Positions 1-10,326 of a stretch of 64,000 bases of DNA are shown here, piece by piece. A program made the position numbers and the translations under genes. How positions within the stretch are numbered: the first letter of the stretch is position 1; each line of letters begins with the position of its first letter. The notes below the pieces were generated by a model, which saw only the letters and a list, made by a program, of their open reading frames with translations, was not told the origin of the DNA and made no database searches. The stretch is from Iris pallida (lineage: Eukaryota > Streptophyta > Magnoliopsida > Asparagales > Iridaceae), in contig JANAVB010004000.1 in NCBI GenBank assembly GCA_029216955.1, positions 3,470,616-3,534,615 on the forward strand, in the 5' to 3' direction.

Positions 1-1147
1 TGTCGAGCTTGATGGCGATGTTTCCCCCTCTAATAGGAAACTTCATGCAGGTGATTAATTCCTGAGCGAGCATGATGTTGTCCTGGATGTTTCTACCGCG
101 AACAAATCTGCTTTGCTCCTCGGAGATGATCTTGGGGAGCAATCCGGCCATTCTGGTTGCAATGATCTTGGAGATGATCTTATTTATGAAAGTGTATAGA
201 TTGATGGGACGGAAGTCGCGGAAAGATTCGGGGTTGGAGTTTTTCGGGATAAGGATTAGCTTGGCGCTGGAAATTGCTCTGGGGTAAGTGGCTCCCTCGA
301 AGAATGCGATAGCCGCCGCAGTGATGTCCTGTTTGATAATCTCCCAGCAGGTGCGAAAGAATACTCCCAAAAAACCGTCCGGGCCGGGTGCACTGTTCGC
401 ATCCAGGGCCCAAACCGCGTCGGTCACCTCCTGCTCGGTGGGAAGCAACTCCAGTTGACCATTGTCGGTGTCGCTGATGAGATGTGGAATGATATTCAGG
501 ACGGAGTTGTCTTTGTGGACCGTCTCTTTGGTGAATAACTTGGAGTAGAATTCCGCAGCGGCCGCTTGGATGTTTTTTTGATCAGAAATGATGTTCCCGA
601 TGTCGTCGGTGATTTGATGAATCGAGAGCTGCTTTCTGCGGCCTTTGACACAGTCATAAAAATATTTAGAGTTTTTATCCCCTTCGCTGTCCCATTTCAA
701 CCTGGCTTTTTGCTTCCAGAAATCGGTCTCTACTCTGATCCTGAATTTGAGCATCGCTTTGGTGAGGTTCATGGCCGTCCTCGCCGTCGCAGATCGCTCC
801 GAGGCAAATCTGGCCTCGGCCCGAGTGACGTCGTCCTCAGCCGTCCGCACAGCTTGAAAAATGTCCCCATAGGCTTGTTTGCTCCAAGTGATCAGGACTT
901 TCCTCGTTTCTTTAAGCCTGTTGCTAACTCGGACAAGGGGGTCGGGTGCATCTACCCGATTCCACGCTTCCTGAACAATATTCAAAAATTGAGGGTGTTC
1001 GGTCCAAAAGTTGAGGAATCGAAAGTTCTTCTTGACAGGGTTGTCCGAGTTTTTTATTTCAATCAACAGGGGTGCGTGGTCAGATTCTGATGTATTTGTA
1101 GAAGCATGGAATTTCACAACCAGAAAGCCCATGCGCCAGACACTACA
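1..1147 (-). pseudogene. L1-type LINE ORF2 fragment (endonuclease C-terminus plus reverse transcriptase N-terminus)
   Basis: The minus strand has one reading frame without a stop that I could find, running from about 1147 down to the left edge, where it leaves the window. It begins in the end of an APE-type endonuclease (SDHAPLLIEIK near 1050-1083). It continues through a linker rich in charged residues (KWDSEGDKNSKYFYD) into the N-terminal part of a non-LTR reverse transcriptase, with NSAPGPDG near 390, then FRDFRPINLY near 200-230, then SEEQSRFVRGRN near 100-140. These are hallmarks of plant L1-like LINE ORF2. The frame stops abruptly where the Tat-like repeat begins at about 1148, so the LINE was probably the insertion target. 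The catalytic RT core (YxDD box) lies outside the window. Listed as a fragment; its decay state beyond the window is unknown. Confidence 0.88.
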
Positions 1148-1151
1148 TGCG

Positions 1152-1452
1152 ACAGAGACTCAGAACAGAAGACTCACAACACAGAGAGAATCACCGAGAG
1201 GCAGTTCTAGACACTCAACGTCTTCCTCCTCTCAGCAAGCTCCAGCACCCAGAGCAATCCACACCTTCAGAGAACCGATAACCGTCGTCAGCCGGTCAAC
1301 GGAGTCAACGCATTACCACTCGCTCCATTGGCACTAAGGACCCAGCTTAAACAAAAGTGTACTCCTAGGACTACATCTAAGTCCTATATTGTATCACTGT
1401 TCTGTTTGTATTAAGATTTCAATCAAAACAATTTTAATGGCAAACAAGCTGG
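1152..1452 (+). repeat. Direct repeat A, probable 5' LTR of the Tat-like element
   Basis: This 301-bp sequence recurs at 4713-5013 with only two mismatches that I find (near 1167 and 1253). It ends with a GGCAAACA stretch directly before a primer-binding-like site, as a 5' LTR should. A TG at 1148 may be the true LTR start, since the LINE frame runs right up to it. The very high similarity implies recent duplication or gene conversion. Confidence 0.6.
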
Positions 1453-2477
1453 CGACTCTGCTGGGGACCTCTTTCTCCTCTACCAAGAAAGTCGTGTCAC
1501 AGACCGACGACGTGAAGGTGGGCTCCTCCCACAAGACGCTGGTAGTGTGCCTCAATCAACAGGCGTACGAGGAGTTCATTTCTGAAGGAAGTGCGAGTCC
1601 TTCGAAGCGGCTGTCGAAGCCGAAGAAGACCCGCGCAGTCTGGGTGCGCAAAGTCGACGCCTCGGGCACCACCATTGAAGGGGATGCGCCCGTCCAGCCT
1701 TCCCTTCCTGTTGACGTCCTCAGCAGTCAAGGTGCGCCCGTTGATGCAGCGCATCTCTCGGGGAAGCGTGCGGCTGACCACGTTCCCCAGCCATCTTCCT
1801 CTCAGGCGAGGAAGATACGTCGACGGAGCAGGGGCGCAGCCAATGCCCCGCGTATTACTTCTGATGCGCCACAAAGAGCCTCTGTCTTTGACAGACTCAC
1901 TCCCTGTAACGGCGAGGAGAATTTGGATGCTGAGTACTATGCGCCCCAGCGGGCTGGTACGAAGAAATCCAAGGCGGCACGGGCCATGCGCCACAAACGT
2001 GCTATGCCAGCAGCCGGCCAAAGGCACGCGCTTACAATCACACGCGCTGCCGATGGCAAGCTGTACAAGGTTGACTCAAGTGCTCCTGCACCGACAACGA
2101 GTCGACCTTCAAAGTCCTCATCTCACTTGGGCGCATTCACTGCGTGCACAACCAAGCCGAGAGAGGCAAACTCAGTGGTCTTGAACTCCCGCGCCTCCTC
2201 TGGTTGTGCGTTTGAGGTCCGTTCAAGTCACTTCAAATGCTGTGGTTCCCCCACTACTGATCGTGATGCCTGCTTGGTATTAGATCAGGGGGCGCAGCAC
2301 TCACCCGACCACCCCGGCGCTTGGCCCTGCCATGCGCCTGAGAGGGGTGTGAGGATAGCACTCTCCTCCAACGACTTGCGCAACGTGATCACTCACAAGC
2401 GCCGGTCAGGAGAGCTGACCAACAAGCACGATGCGCCTCTCACGGGGCACACTTGTGCAGTGGTCACCATCAACTGA
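1437..2477 (+). CDS. Extra ORF1 upstream of gag, function unknown
   Basis: This ORF of about 346 codons lies between the 5' repeat and gag. I prefer the Met at 1437 (MANKLATLLG) over the upstream in-frame Met at 1389, which lies inside the repeat. The product is very basic and low in hydrophobic content, with runs such as RKIRRRSRG and TKKSKAARAMRHKRAM, and many Ser, Pro and Ala residues. I see no catalytic motif, signal peptide or membrane segment. Its position matches the extra ORF1 of Tat/Ogre retrotransposons, whose role is not established. A nucleic-acid-binding role is possible from composition alone. It is uninterrupted, unlike most frames in this window. Confidence 0.5.
   Translation: MANKLATLLGTSFSSTKKVVSQTDDVKVGSSHKTLVVCLNQQAYEEFISEGSASPSKRLSKPKKTRAVWVRKVDASGTTIEGDAPVQPSLPVDVLSSQGAPVDAAHLSGKRAADHVPQPSSSQARKIRRRSRGAANAPRITSDAPQRASVFDRLTPCNGEENLDAEYYAPQRAGTKKSKAARAMRHKRAMPAAGQRHALTITRAADGKLYKVDSSAPAPTTSRPSKSSSHLGAFTACTTKPREANSVVLNSRASSGCAFEVRSSHFKCCGSPTTDRDACLVLDQGAQHSPDHPGAWPCHAPERGVRIALSSNDLRNVITHKRRSGELTNKHDAPLTGHTCAVVTIN
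1450..1467 (+). other. Primer-binding-site-like sequence
   Basis: TGGCGACTCTGCTGGGGA follows the end of repeat A. It starts with TGG, which pairs with a tRNA CCA end, and resembles the primer sites I recall for Tat/Ogre elements (reported as tRNA-Arg type). I cannot confirm the tRNA here. It overlaps the last three bases counted as direct repeat, because repeat B is also followed by TGG. Confidence 0.5.
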
Positions 2478-2564
2478 TGTTGCAAGACGGCAGAACCGCC
2501 AAAGCAGTCGGTCTTCCAACGGCTACAATCATCGACACCCCTCCGACAACGCCTTGGGACAAAG

Positions 2565-4898
2565 GTGTCAGCAGAAGAGGAACTAAAGATTGCGTCATGC
2601 AACGTGATCTCCAATTCCTCATCTGTCCGGAAGACGACTGCCAATTCCTCGTCTTCATCTAAAAGCCAGTCGAGGAAAACCAAGGCAGCTGTCACAACCT
2701 CTGGGCTGTTCGAAGGCACTCGGTCAAGGAAGAAGTCCTTGGAGGAAGCTGGGGGTAGTCAGACCCTTGTTCAGCCTCCTTTCGAAGACGAAGATATCCA
2801 AAGCACAGCTGCGGCGGATCTTCATCAAGGCGAAGATGGCCTCCCTGAAGCCCCTCAAAATGACGATGTCCTCCAGGACACCGCCGGGGGTAGTGCTGAA
2901 AATGAAGAGGCCCTTCAAGACAGAGCTGAGGGCAGTCAGGCCCTTACAGATGCGCCTGTCGAAGATGAACTCCAGAATGTGGCTGGGGGTGGCCAAACAC
3001 CAGGAGAAGTAACTCCCCCACATGAAAGTGAGGTTGAGAGCGAAGCCTCAACTAATCCATCCACTTCCGGCCGTGTCATGACAGTATACATGACCGGGGG
3101 TGATCTTGAGGCTGATGTGCCGCCACAGGACATTGTCCAGCGCATAGACTCGTTAGAGGGAGGACTCAAAACTCTCTCTGCCTCAATGCAAGCACTGACT
3201 CAAGCAGTGTTTGAGATGCGGTCGGCCTTGATCAGGACACCTTCAAATGGTCCCGACCCAGGAGCTAATGGAGAGTCGAGTGTGCAACTCCAGTGGACAC
3301 CCTCAGACACAGAAGCACCCCGGACATCGGAGCCCTCAAATGCTCCACTCCAGGTGGTACCTCCTTTCCCGGCTCCTAGCTCCACGGAGGACGTGGTCGA
3401 AATGATCAAAGATCTGCGGGAGCGCTTCGAGTCCAGGAACAGGCAGGAGGAACGCCAGAAGATGGGCATTCCCCAGCCTTATCCACTTGAGTGGAACAAG
3501 GTGGTTTATCCCCCAAAGTATAAACCACAGTCACTCACGCCGTATGACGGGAAAGACTCTCCACGACGGTACTTGACGTACTTCCAGTCGCAGACAGGGC
3601 ATCTTCCGAAGGAGGACGCGCTTCTCACCAGCATCTTTGTTGGGGCCCTGAAAGGGGTGGCGTATGACTGGTACTGCAGCCTCCCCGACAATTCCATATC
3701 GTCCTTCGACGACCTGACACGCCTCTTCCTCGACCGCTTCTACGACGGTGGGAAGGACATGACGATGGCGTCTCTCATTGAGATACGCCAGAAGGACAAG
3801 GAAACGGTTCGGGCATTCATCGAACGCTTCCGTCAGGCCTGCTTCAGGTTACCTCCAGGCATGCCAGAACATGCGCTTCTCTCCGCTTGCAGTATGAACA
3901 TGCTACCTGCAGTAAAGCTCTGGCTTAACTCTACTCCCCCTCCCGATTGGAGCTCCCTAATCATTGAAGCTGAAGCTGCAGAGAAGAAGGCGGCCAATGT
4001 ACGTCTTCTGGGTATTAGCTTCCCCGCCTTTGACGATAAGGGGAAAAAGTCCGCAACCAACAATTCCGGACGAGAAACAAAGGGGAAACAGGCATTGACA
4101 GTTAATGCCTCGAAGGGCGCATCGGCGCCTACTCAAAAGCCTCCATTGGCACCGAGACCCAAGGAGGTTTATTCATTCAATGATGACGATACCCTGCAAC
4201 TCTTTGAGATACTGAAGCAGGGTGACAAGATCAAGCTTCCGGACCCGAAGCGGCCCGATGAAGTCGGGAAGGTGGACAACCCAAGGTACTGTCACTACCA
4301 TCGGTTTGTCGGACACCCGACTAAGGACTGCTATGTCCTCAAAAATTACATCCAGCGCATGATCAATGCGGATGTAATTTCCGTCGACTACGAAGAGAAG
4401 ACGGTGTCAGCTAATATGGTGTTACTACGGTTCGGCACCTTGCCGCCGACTACCACACAAGATGGCATCGTCCCCATCCCTAAGGCGACAATGGAGGTGG
4501 TGAATTTGCCACCCACCCGTGACAATGTGAGTGGACTTGTCCCACTCACCACATCTCGAGGAGAGGTCCTCTGGGTTCACCCCAACCTCGTCTCCGAGGT
4601 AACTCAACCGGAGGTACGCCCTACCTCCAAAGCAAAAGGCAGGAAGATCAAGTCTTGCCGCACGGTCTCTTCTTCAGCAAAAGAGGCGCTTCCTGTGCAG
4701 ACGCGTACACACACAGAGACTCAGAACAAAAGACTCACAACACAGAGAGAATCACCGAGAGGCAGTTCTAGACACTCAACGTCTTCCTCCTCTCAGCAAG
4801 CTCCAGCACCCACAGCAATCCACACCTTCAGAGAACCGATAACCGTCGTCAGCCGGTCAACGGAGTCAACGCATTACCACTCGCTCCATTGGCACTAA
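2565..4898 (+). CDS. Ty3/gypsy Gag polyprotein, Tat-like, running into repeat B
   Basis: This is an uninterrupted 777-codon frame. Residues 1-190 are acidic and repetitive, with several approximate repeats around the motif ED..Q..AGG. A helical stretch near 195-215 precedes the retrotransposon Gag domain at about residues 320-480 (PYDGKDSPRRYLTYFQ, GALKGVAYDWYCSLP, FLDRFYDGGKDMT, KDKETVRAFIERFRQACFRLP). A Cys/His cluster typical of this Gag group lies near 575 (CHYHRFVGHPTKDC). The last 60 or so residues are encoded by the direct repeat, so the frame reads through the internal-LTR junction; the native Gag-Pol frame must once have continued elsewhere. No protease motif follows. Gag would assemble virus-like particles in the cytoplasm. 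With pol missing, any mobility would depend on enzymes supplied in trans. Confidence 0.8.
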   Translation: MSAEEELKIASCNVISNSSSVRKTTANSSSSSKSQSRKTKAAVTTSGLFEGTRSRKKSLEEAGGSQTLVQPPFEDEDIQSTAAADLHQGEDGLPEAPQNDDVLQDTAGGSAENEEALQDRAEGSQALTDAPVEDELQNVAGGGQTPGEVTPPHESEVESEASTNPSTSGRVMTVYMTGGDLEADVPPQDIVQRIDSLEGGLKTLSASMQALTQAVFEMRSALIRTPSNGPDPGANGESSVQLQWTPSDTEAPRTSEPSNAPLQVVPPFPAPSSTEDVVEMIKDLRERFESRNRQEERQKMGIPQPYPLEWNKVVYPPKYKPQSLTPYDGKDSPRRYLTYFQSQTGHLPKEDALLTSIFVGALKGVAYDWYCSLPDNSISSFDDLTRLFLDRFYDGGKDMTMASLIEIRQKDKETVRAFIERFRQACFRLPPGMPEHALLSACSMNMLPAVKLWLNSTPPPDWSSLIIEAEAAEKKAANVRLLGISFPAFDDKGKKSATNNSGRETKGKQALTVNASKGASAPTQKPPLAPRPKEVYSFNDDDTLQLFEILKQGDKIKLPDPKRPDEVGKVDNPRYCHYHRFVGHPTKDCYVLKNYIQRMINADVISVDYEEKTVSANMVLLRFGTLPPTTTQDGIVPIPKATMEVVNLPPTRDNVSGLVPLTTSRGEVLWVHPNLVSEVTQPEVRPTSKAKGRKIKSCRTVSSSAKEALPVQTRTHTETQNKRLTTQRESPRGSSRHSTSSSSQQAPAPTAIHTFREPITVVSRSTESTHYHSLHWH

Positions 4899-5013
4899 GG
4901 ACCCAGCTTAAACAAAAGTGTACTCCTAGGACTACATCTAAGTCCTATATTGTATCACTGTTCTGTTTGTATTAAGATTTCAATCAAAACAATTTTAATG
5001 GCAAACAAGCTGG
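4713..5013 (+). repeat. Direct repeat B, probable 3' LTR of the Tat-like element
   Basis: Second copy of the 301-bp repeat. Similarity to copy A starts at ACAGAGACTC and stops after AAGCTGG. The bases before it (near 4690-4712) are not a purine tract, and the bases after it do not match those before repeat A. Confidence 0.6.
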
Positions 5014-6183
5014 AATTGGCACCCGAGCAGCAGGGCACTGCACGGTGTCCTCGTGCACGCGTTTGTGTCCAATTTTGGACACGAAAGAGACACAAAAATC
5101 TAATCAGTCTTCACAAAATTTTATATACACATATAGAGCAATAAATTCATATAATTAGTTTTACAAAAATTGAAAATAAAATCCTTAGAGGCATTTAATC
5201 AAACACCTACAAAACAATACGACACGTGTCCGATACGGGCACCAAACGGACACGAAATCCATCCAAATTTTAGGGACACCTAGGGGACTCCTAGATCTAG
5301 CCCTACATGTAAAGAAAACCAGATTTTAAATCAATTTAAAGGGTTTTACCTATAGGTGCAAATTGCATGGAAAAGCTTCAAATGGGGGATTCCTCCTTGC
5401 TAGCCAATATATCTAAATTGATTTAAACCTGAGATTTCTCTCCATGAACATAAAGTAGGGATCAATTAGAACACAATGCAAAAGATTTGAGCCAAAAAGA
5501 AATTAAAATGAGGAAGTTATGGATTGGGGAAGAAGGCTCTTACCTCTTTCTTCAAACTTGTAAAAATTTAATAAAAGAGGCAAGAACAAGGAGGAGAATA
5601 TTTATAGGGAAGGGGGAGCCCTAGTGGCTGGTCATAAGTTGTAAAAATTAGGTTAGGGTTTCCTAAATTGGCCCATGGGCTTAAGTCATGATCAAACAAT
5701 CACTAAGCCATAAGTCATTTCGTGAAACCATAAGCCATGACTTAAATTCACTAAACCAAATCCCCTCATTCTAAAATTAGTTTCTAATGACTAAAAGTAG
5801 GTTAACCTAAGTTAGACTAGGGTCACCATGGCTAGGGTTAGATTCTAGGCTAGTTCACTAGGTCTCAACAAGTCAAGTCAACCTAGAATTCACCTATTCA
5901 ATAAATCATCAAATAATTCAAATACGTCAAAATGACCAAAATACCCCTAGGCTAAAAATGATAATTAAACATCCTAATGACATGGTTAGGCTCTAGGTCA
6001 TGCAGTCTCTAGGGTTTCACTAGCAGCACATCAAAATTACAAGTCATGACTTAAACCAGTTTTTAAATAGTTTAAAAATTATTAAAAATCACTAAAAATC
6101 ATAATGTGAATCAAATATCAATAATTAATAATTATAATTACAAAATTTCAAAATTATCCTCATCTGGAAAACTGGGTGTTACA
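5014..6183 (-). mobile_element. Gypsy (chromovirus-type) LTR fragment, minus orientation
   Basis: Read on the minus strand this starts at 6183 with TGTAACACCC, the usual opening of long plant chromovirus LTRs. AT-rich U3 sequence follows, then a TATA-like element (CCTATAAATATTC near 5597-5612) and a CT-rich leader. No coding frame is present. The distal part (5014-5300) contains several GTGTCC motifs and may be a different repeat; the 3' end of the LTR is not clear. No partner LTR in this orientation is visible. Confidence 0.55.
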
Positions 6184-7700
6184 CCAAAGGCCCAACTTTG
6201 AAGGCATTTTATGATCTGCATGTTAAAAATTTTAGAAATATAACATGTAGGGCTCCACAACCCAATTTGCTGAAGTCGACTTCATCGACTATGCGCCAAG
6301 AAATCGGATCCCAAAGTTTACCAAAAATCTGTTTTAAAAACTAGAAAATCCTTCGATACGACGTGCGTTCCGCCAATCCGGGCGACGTGGTCACGAACCG
6401 AAAGCATCGAAAGGTGCGTATCGAGTTCATGGACGTGTGGGCTTTTACAGAATTCAAATTGGTTGCGTGTGTGCGACGAATTTGATGCGTATCCGTCAAA
6501 ATTTACCGTATCGGCCTCTGTACAAATTTCTTAATTACTTTGTACACATTCGTCAGATCGAGACAAAACTTGCGCTAACAGGACCGTATCATTTTTCTAG
6601 TCCTGTATGCCAAGTTTGGTCCAATTCTGAGACAGTTGATCGAATCGTCGTTTTGCGGGCCCCACGATCCGACTCAATGAGCGATTTTACGCACGGTCCG
6701 CCGGAATCTAACTTTGGACATAAGGTTAGGTTTGTATCGGAAAACCAGACCTGTTGACATATAGTTTGATGACTTTGGAGACCGTAGACTTTCGCACGCT
6801 TTTTGGTGCAACGTAGGTCCAACGGAGGATACCGTTTTGACCTGAAATTACCGTTTTACTTCTGTGTTCAGAATTGGACTTAAGGATAGGCAATTCTAGC
6901 TAATTTGACTATTCTGAGAATGTTGGTAATATTTATTTCAGCATCCGGAGACTTCTGTATGTGTTGACTGATTGTGGCTCTTTGAGTGGTATAGTATTAT
7001 CGGTTTTACCAGCACAGGACCTCAGGCAAGTACACTCTCTGATTGCTTTTCGATTCATAGTAGTCTATACATTTCATGTTTGTACATATGTCTTTCTGCT
7101 TGTTGACACACTCGTCACACAGAATAGTCGGGAGGGGAAATATCTTAATAGACATGTGGACTACCCAGAACTATCCCCATGATGTTTATTCATGAATAAT
7201 AGCAGCTGCACACGACACGTACAGGGTGCCAAATTTATCCCCTAGCCGTTCACATGTCGAAACGGATATTTCAAATCACGCAGATAGTTGTATTTTATTT
7301 GTTTTCCTTGTCTTTTCCACCACTTACCATGTCATCAGTACTTTCTAGTTTTCAACTCTTATATGTTATTTTCATGTCTTGTTAATTCTATTGTGTTCTC
7401 GTATTGCCGTCGGTTTGTGTGCTTGTTCCATTTCTGACTGGAAACCAACATTTTTCAGGTTTAGCCGCGATCACTCTTAGCACTGGGAAGGCATGGGTAT
7501 GCTGAGGTCAACCTAGATAGTGGAACTAGCTGTCTTTACTATTTTGAAAGACATTTTATTTTCTTTCAAATATAAATATTGTAAATGTTGTAATCAAATC
7601 TAGAAATATGAATGGCAATAAAGTTTATTTTGAGCATTTATTTTTTGTGGGCTTGACAGCGTTCTACCGCCGATTCTGCGGCTTAGGCTGGCTTGGACAC
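6184..7700 (+). mobile_element. Gypsy-type LTR fragment, plus orientation, diverged relative of the 54.9-kb LTR
   Basis: Non-coding. The second half follows, in the same order, the 3' part of the LTR at 54864-60424: a CAGGCAAGTACACTCTCTGAT box near 7024 (compare 59289), a CTGACTGG box near 7435 followed by TTTTTCAG at 7458 (compare 59914-59942), and a CAGCGTTCTACCGCC box near 7658 followed by GCGGCTTAGGCTGG (compare 60346). 6184-6900 shows no recognisable features. The junction with the decayed copia element is somewhere near 7650-7720. Confidence 0.5.
7026..7458 (+). other. Intron-like segment inside LTR fragment (GC-AG type)
   Basis: A donor-like CAG/GCAAGT spans 7023-7031 and a pyrimidine-rich acceptor TTTTTCAG ends at 7458, with a branch-point-like CTGAC about 22 bases upstream. 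The same arrangement recurs in two other long LTRs (see 20618-21062 and 59291-59942). Splicing is inferred, not shown. Confidence 0.35.
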
Positions 7701-8068
7701 GTCTCGTATCCGAAAAAGTAGGTACGGTTCGTGGAGAGATCATACCATCTAAGTCAGAGACATCCGCATCAGAATTAGAGTTATTCGATGCGGGGACAAC
7801 ATCTTCAAGAGTTGGAACATGAGTAGATGAGGGACTTGGTACAGTAGGCAATGGGCTTGGTACAGTAGGTGTTGGACATGACATAGTACTGGACTTATGA
7901 TGTCTCTCTCTGTAGACTTGGAGCTCCTTTTCCCTTGTCTGCTTCTCCCCATGCGTACATATGTATCTTCTTCTTCAGTCTCTGTATCGGAGTCACTGCT
8001 TTCTTCCCCTTTCGTCCAATTTTCTACGAACGGACACGGGACTGATCCGACTACCACTTTTGGACTTA

Positions 8069-8365
8069 TTATCTCCCTCTCATGTCTAACACCCTCTGTG
8101 TTAGGTGTGTCCCCAAACGCTGAACCTTCATCCAACCATAGTATGGTTCCGGTTCTCTGAATGTAACGTCCATGCTTACAAACAGCTTCCCCTCGACTGG
8201 GCTCCAATGCGTATCCTTTCTGAGTCGCTGTGTACCGACGAATACACACTTAACCTCTCTAGGATCCAGTTTGCCAACTCCTGGCCTATTATCTTGGACA
8301 AAACACATACACCCAAATACTTTCGGTGGAACAGTGTACGTGGTTGCACCAGTAAGCATATCCAA
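8069..8365 (-). pseudogene. Copia integrase C-terminal region
   Basis: The frame contains VFGCMCFVQDN, then VGKLDPREVKCVFVG, then SMDVTFREPEPYY. This is the conserved segment after the catalytic core of copia integrases. A frame change follows KCVFVGTQ, where the next family residues continue in another frame (TQKGYA near 8230). Upstream integrase core motifs are not readable in one frame between 8370 and 8840, so the enzyme is dead. Confidence 0.75.
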
Positions 8366-8840
8366 TGGTGTCTTTCAGTCCAATACCTGAGATGGCATTT
8401 TGTTGATGAGATAAGAGGCCGTCAATACAGCCAGTCCCTATAAGTGTTTTGGGACACTCATAGCCAGCATCATCGTCCGTACGACCTCCAGCAGGTTTTT
8501 GTTCTTCCGTTCGGCTATATATTTTGCACCAGTGTATAGGCACATGAAGTTTGATGTAGTATTCTATGAGTAGATAAATACTCAGCAACACTCTCATTAG
8601 AATACTTCGTCCCATTGTCAGACCAAAACACTTAATTTTAACGTTATATTGTGTTTCCACCCGGCGATGAAAATCCTAAAAAGCTCAAGGACATTACCTT
8701 TATTCTTCATAAGGTAGACCCAGATCACGCGGATATAACAGTCATGAACCATCTAAAACCATTAATATCGGTTATAGGACAAGGGCCCCATGCGTCCGAA
8801 TGTATCATATCAAATGCAACGGAACTTCTATTCCCTGAGC

Positions 8841-9071
8841 TCACATACGAGCTCCTGATATGTTTTCCCAACTCACATGCATTACAAATAACTTTTCTTT
8901 ATTAGCCCTTTGATATAAGGACGGATACATTCGACTAATAACTTTAAAGGAAGAATGCCCGACACGCTGGTGGTAGAGTAGTAATTCGTCTTCTACACTG
9001 CGACGTAAAGCGTCCAGTTGTGCATCTGCTACTAGAGATGCAAATGCTTTGTCCAGTACGGTCCTGTCCAA
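8841..9071 (-). pseudogene. Copia Gag-pre-integrase domain
   Basis: LLYHQRVGHSSFKVISRMYP matches the first His-containing part of the HHCC zinc-binding module before the integrase core (H-x4-H type spacing). The Cys pair that should follow (CDACELGKH-like) is disrupted by a frame change near 8890. It lies between the protease remnant and the integrase C-terminal part, in normal copia order. Confidence 0.7.
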
Positions 9072-9361
9072 GTACCACAGCCTCTTATGCCATGTACCAG
9101 TCCCTTGTAGTCGTCCTGTCCCTTCTCCTGAAAAGTCATCGTAGGAATGTCAAAGGAGACAATACAGTTTAGGAAGGATAATGGCACTAATAGATATAAG
9201 ATTGACAGGAAAAGATGGAGCATGTAAGACATTGGTGAGAGTGAGAGAAGGGGTGCAGCGATAGTGCCTTTACCCATTACAGGTCTGGAGGTACCATCAG
9301 TAGTCTGAATGCTATCCGACGTCGGTAGATGAGTATAGTCCAGGAGCACACCGCGGGACAC

Positions 9362-9397
9362 CGTGACATGGCGATATGCCCCAGAGTTTATAATCCA
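9362..9397 (-). pseudogene. Copia aspartic protease active-site remnant
   Basis: The minus strand reads WIINSGAYRHVT, aligning with the usual copia WILDSGATxHMT box. The catalytic Asp is replaced by Asn, so the protease would be inactive even without the surrounding frameshifts. Confidence 0.6.
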
Positions 9398-9662
9398 ACC
9401 TGGCAGATGGATAGATGCAAGAGCACGCGCATGTATACCTGTGTAGGTTTGGGCAAAAACAAGTGATGTGATCCTCAGAGATGGATGATGCCCTAGGAGT
9501 AACTTGACTATTGTCTGAACCCAGCTTCGTGCCTCGTAACCTCACGATGAACTCCCTCTCAAGAGGGGTTATTTTAGCCAATTGATTGTCTCCCCTTCTT
9601 CCGCCAGATTTGCTTTGTGTCCTCCAAAATAATTTTCCCTTCTACCAGCATATCCTCCTCTA

Positions 9663-10326
9663 CTACCACGACGTCCTCCAGTCCCCGTCTGTGAACATTC
9701 GACTGACCTTGTAGGGATTTTGGACAAAATCTGATATAATGTCTCGAGCCACCACAAATGTGGCAAACACCGCCCGCAGAGGGAGGCTGATTGAACGTGG
9801 CAAGGGCAGACTTTTCAACGGCAGCTTGCTCCCCTGAAAATAGCCCTTGTTGGTCATCAACTTCAATCGAGCTTCTTCTTGTGTCATGGCAGCCATGGCT
9901 TCTTCTAAGGTTGGAAGCGTGGGTTGTCCGAGTAATACATTCCTTCTCTGCTCAAAAATAGGGTTGAGCCCCTTCAAGAATTTATCATCTACTGTCGTGA
10001 AATAAACGCCAGGAACATCTGAAAATGCTTCGCAAATGCCGGTTCGACTTGTGCATCTTCCATCCCAAGAGGATCATAGTGATACAGATCAGACCAGTAC
10101 TTCTTCAACATGGCTGCGTACTCAGAGATGGTACGTTCGTCTTGGGCCACCCTATCGAGTTTATCATGTAGTTTGAAGACCCCATAGGGTTGCCCGAGCA
10201 TGAGTACATATCCTTCAAAGTCTGCCATATATCAGCAGCAGCCTCCATCGCCTCTGCATTGCCCGACACCTGGTCGGTCAAGGAGGCTGTCAACAACCCA
10301 GCCACTACATTGTTAATAATCTCCAA
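9663..10326 (-). pseudogene. Copia Gag with CCHC zinc knuckle, frameshifted
   Basis: Three overlapping minus-strand frames carry consecutive parts of a copia Gag (UBN2-like). About 10326-10105 holds the N-terminal half (AAADIWQTLKDMYS). 10228-9989 holds KLDRVAQDERTISEYAAMLKKYWSDL. 9977-9663 holds PTLEEAMAAMTQEEARL. A zinc knuckle reading C-H-I-C-x4-H-x4-C lies near 9716-9770, in another frame. At least three frame changes separate the parts, so no complete Gag can be made. Confidence 0.75.

Larger units (their letters stand above)
1148..5013 (+). mobile_element. Non-autonomous Tat-like Ty3/gypsy derivative (gag only)
   Basis: Two 301-bp direct repeats (1152-1452 and 4713-5013) bracket an extra ORF and a long gag ORF, with no protease, reverse transcriptase, RNase H or integrase between them. 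A tRNA-primer-like site follows the first repeat. An extra ORF ahead of gag and this type of primer site are known from the Tat/Ogre branch of Ty3/gypsy, which is why I place it there. The left edge abuts a broken LINE frame. No polypurine tract precedes the second repeat and no target-site duplication is visible, so the 3' side is probably rearranged or internally deleted. Confidence 0.6.

Noticed and set aside
180..413. Minus-strand 77-codon ORF beginning MGPGCEQC
   Set aside because: Out of frame with the LINE reverse transcriptase that covers the same bases.
566..1337. Plus-strand ORFs of 174 and 108 codons
   Set aside because: Antisense shadows of the LINE frame, and of the LTR-like repeat at the 3' end.
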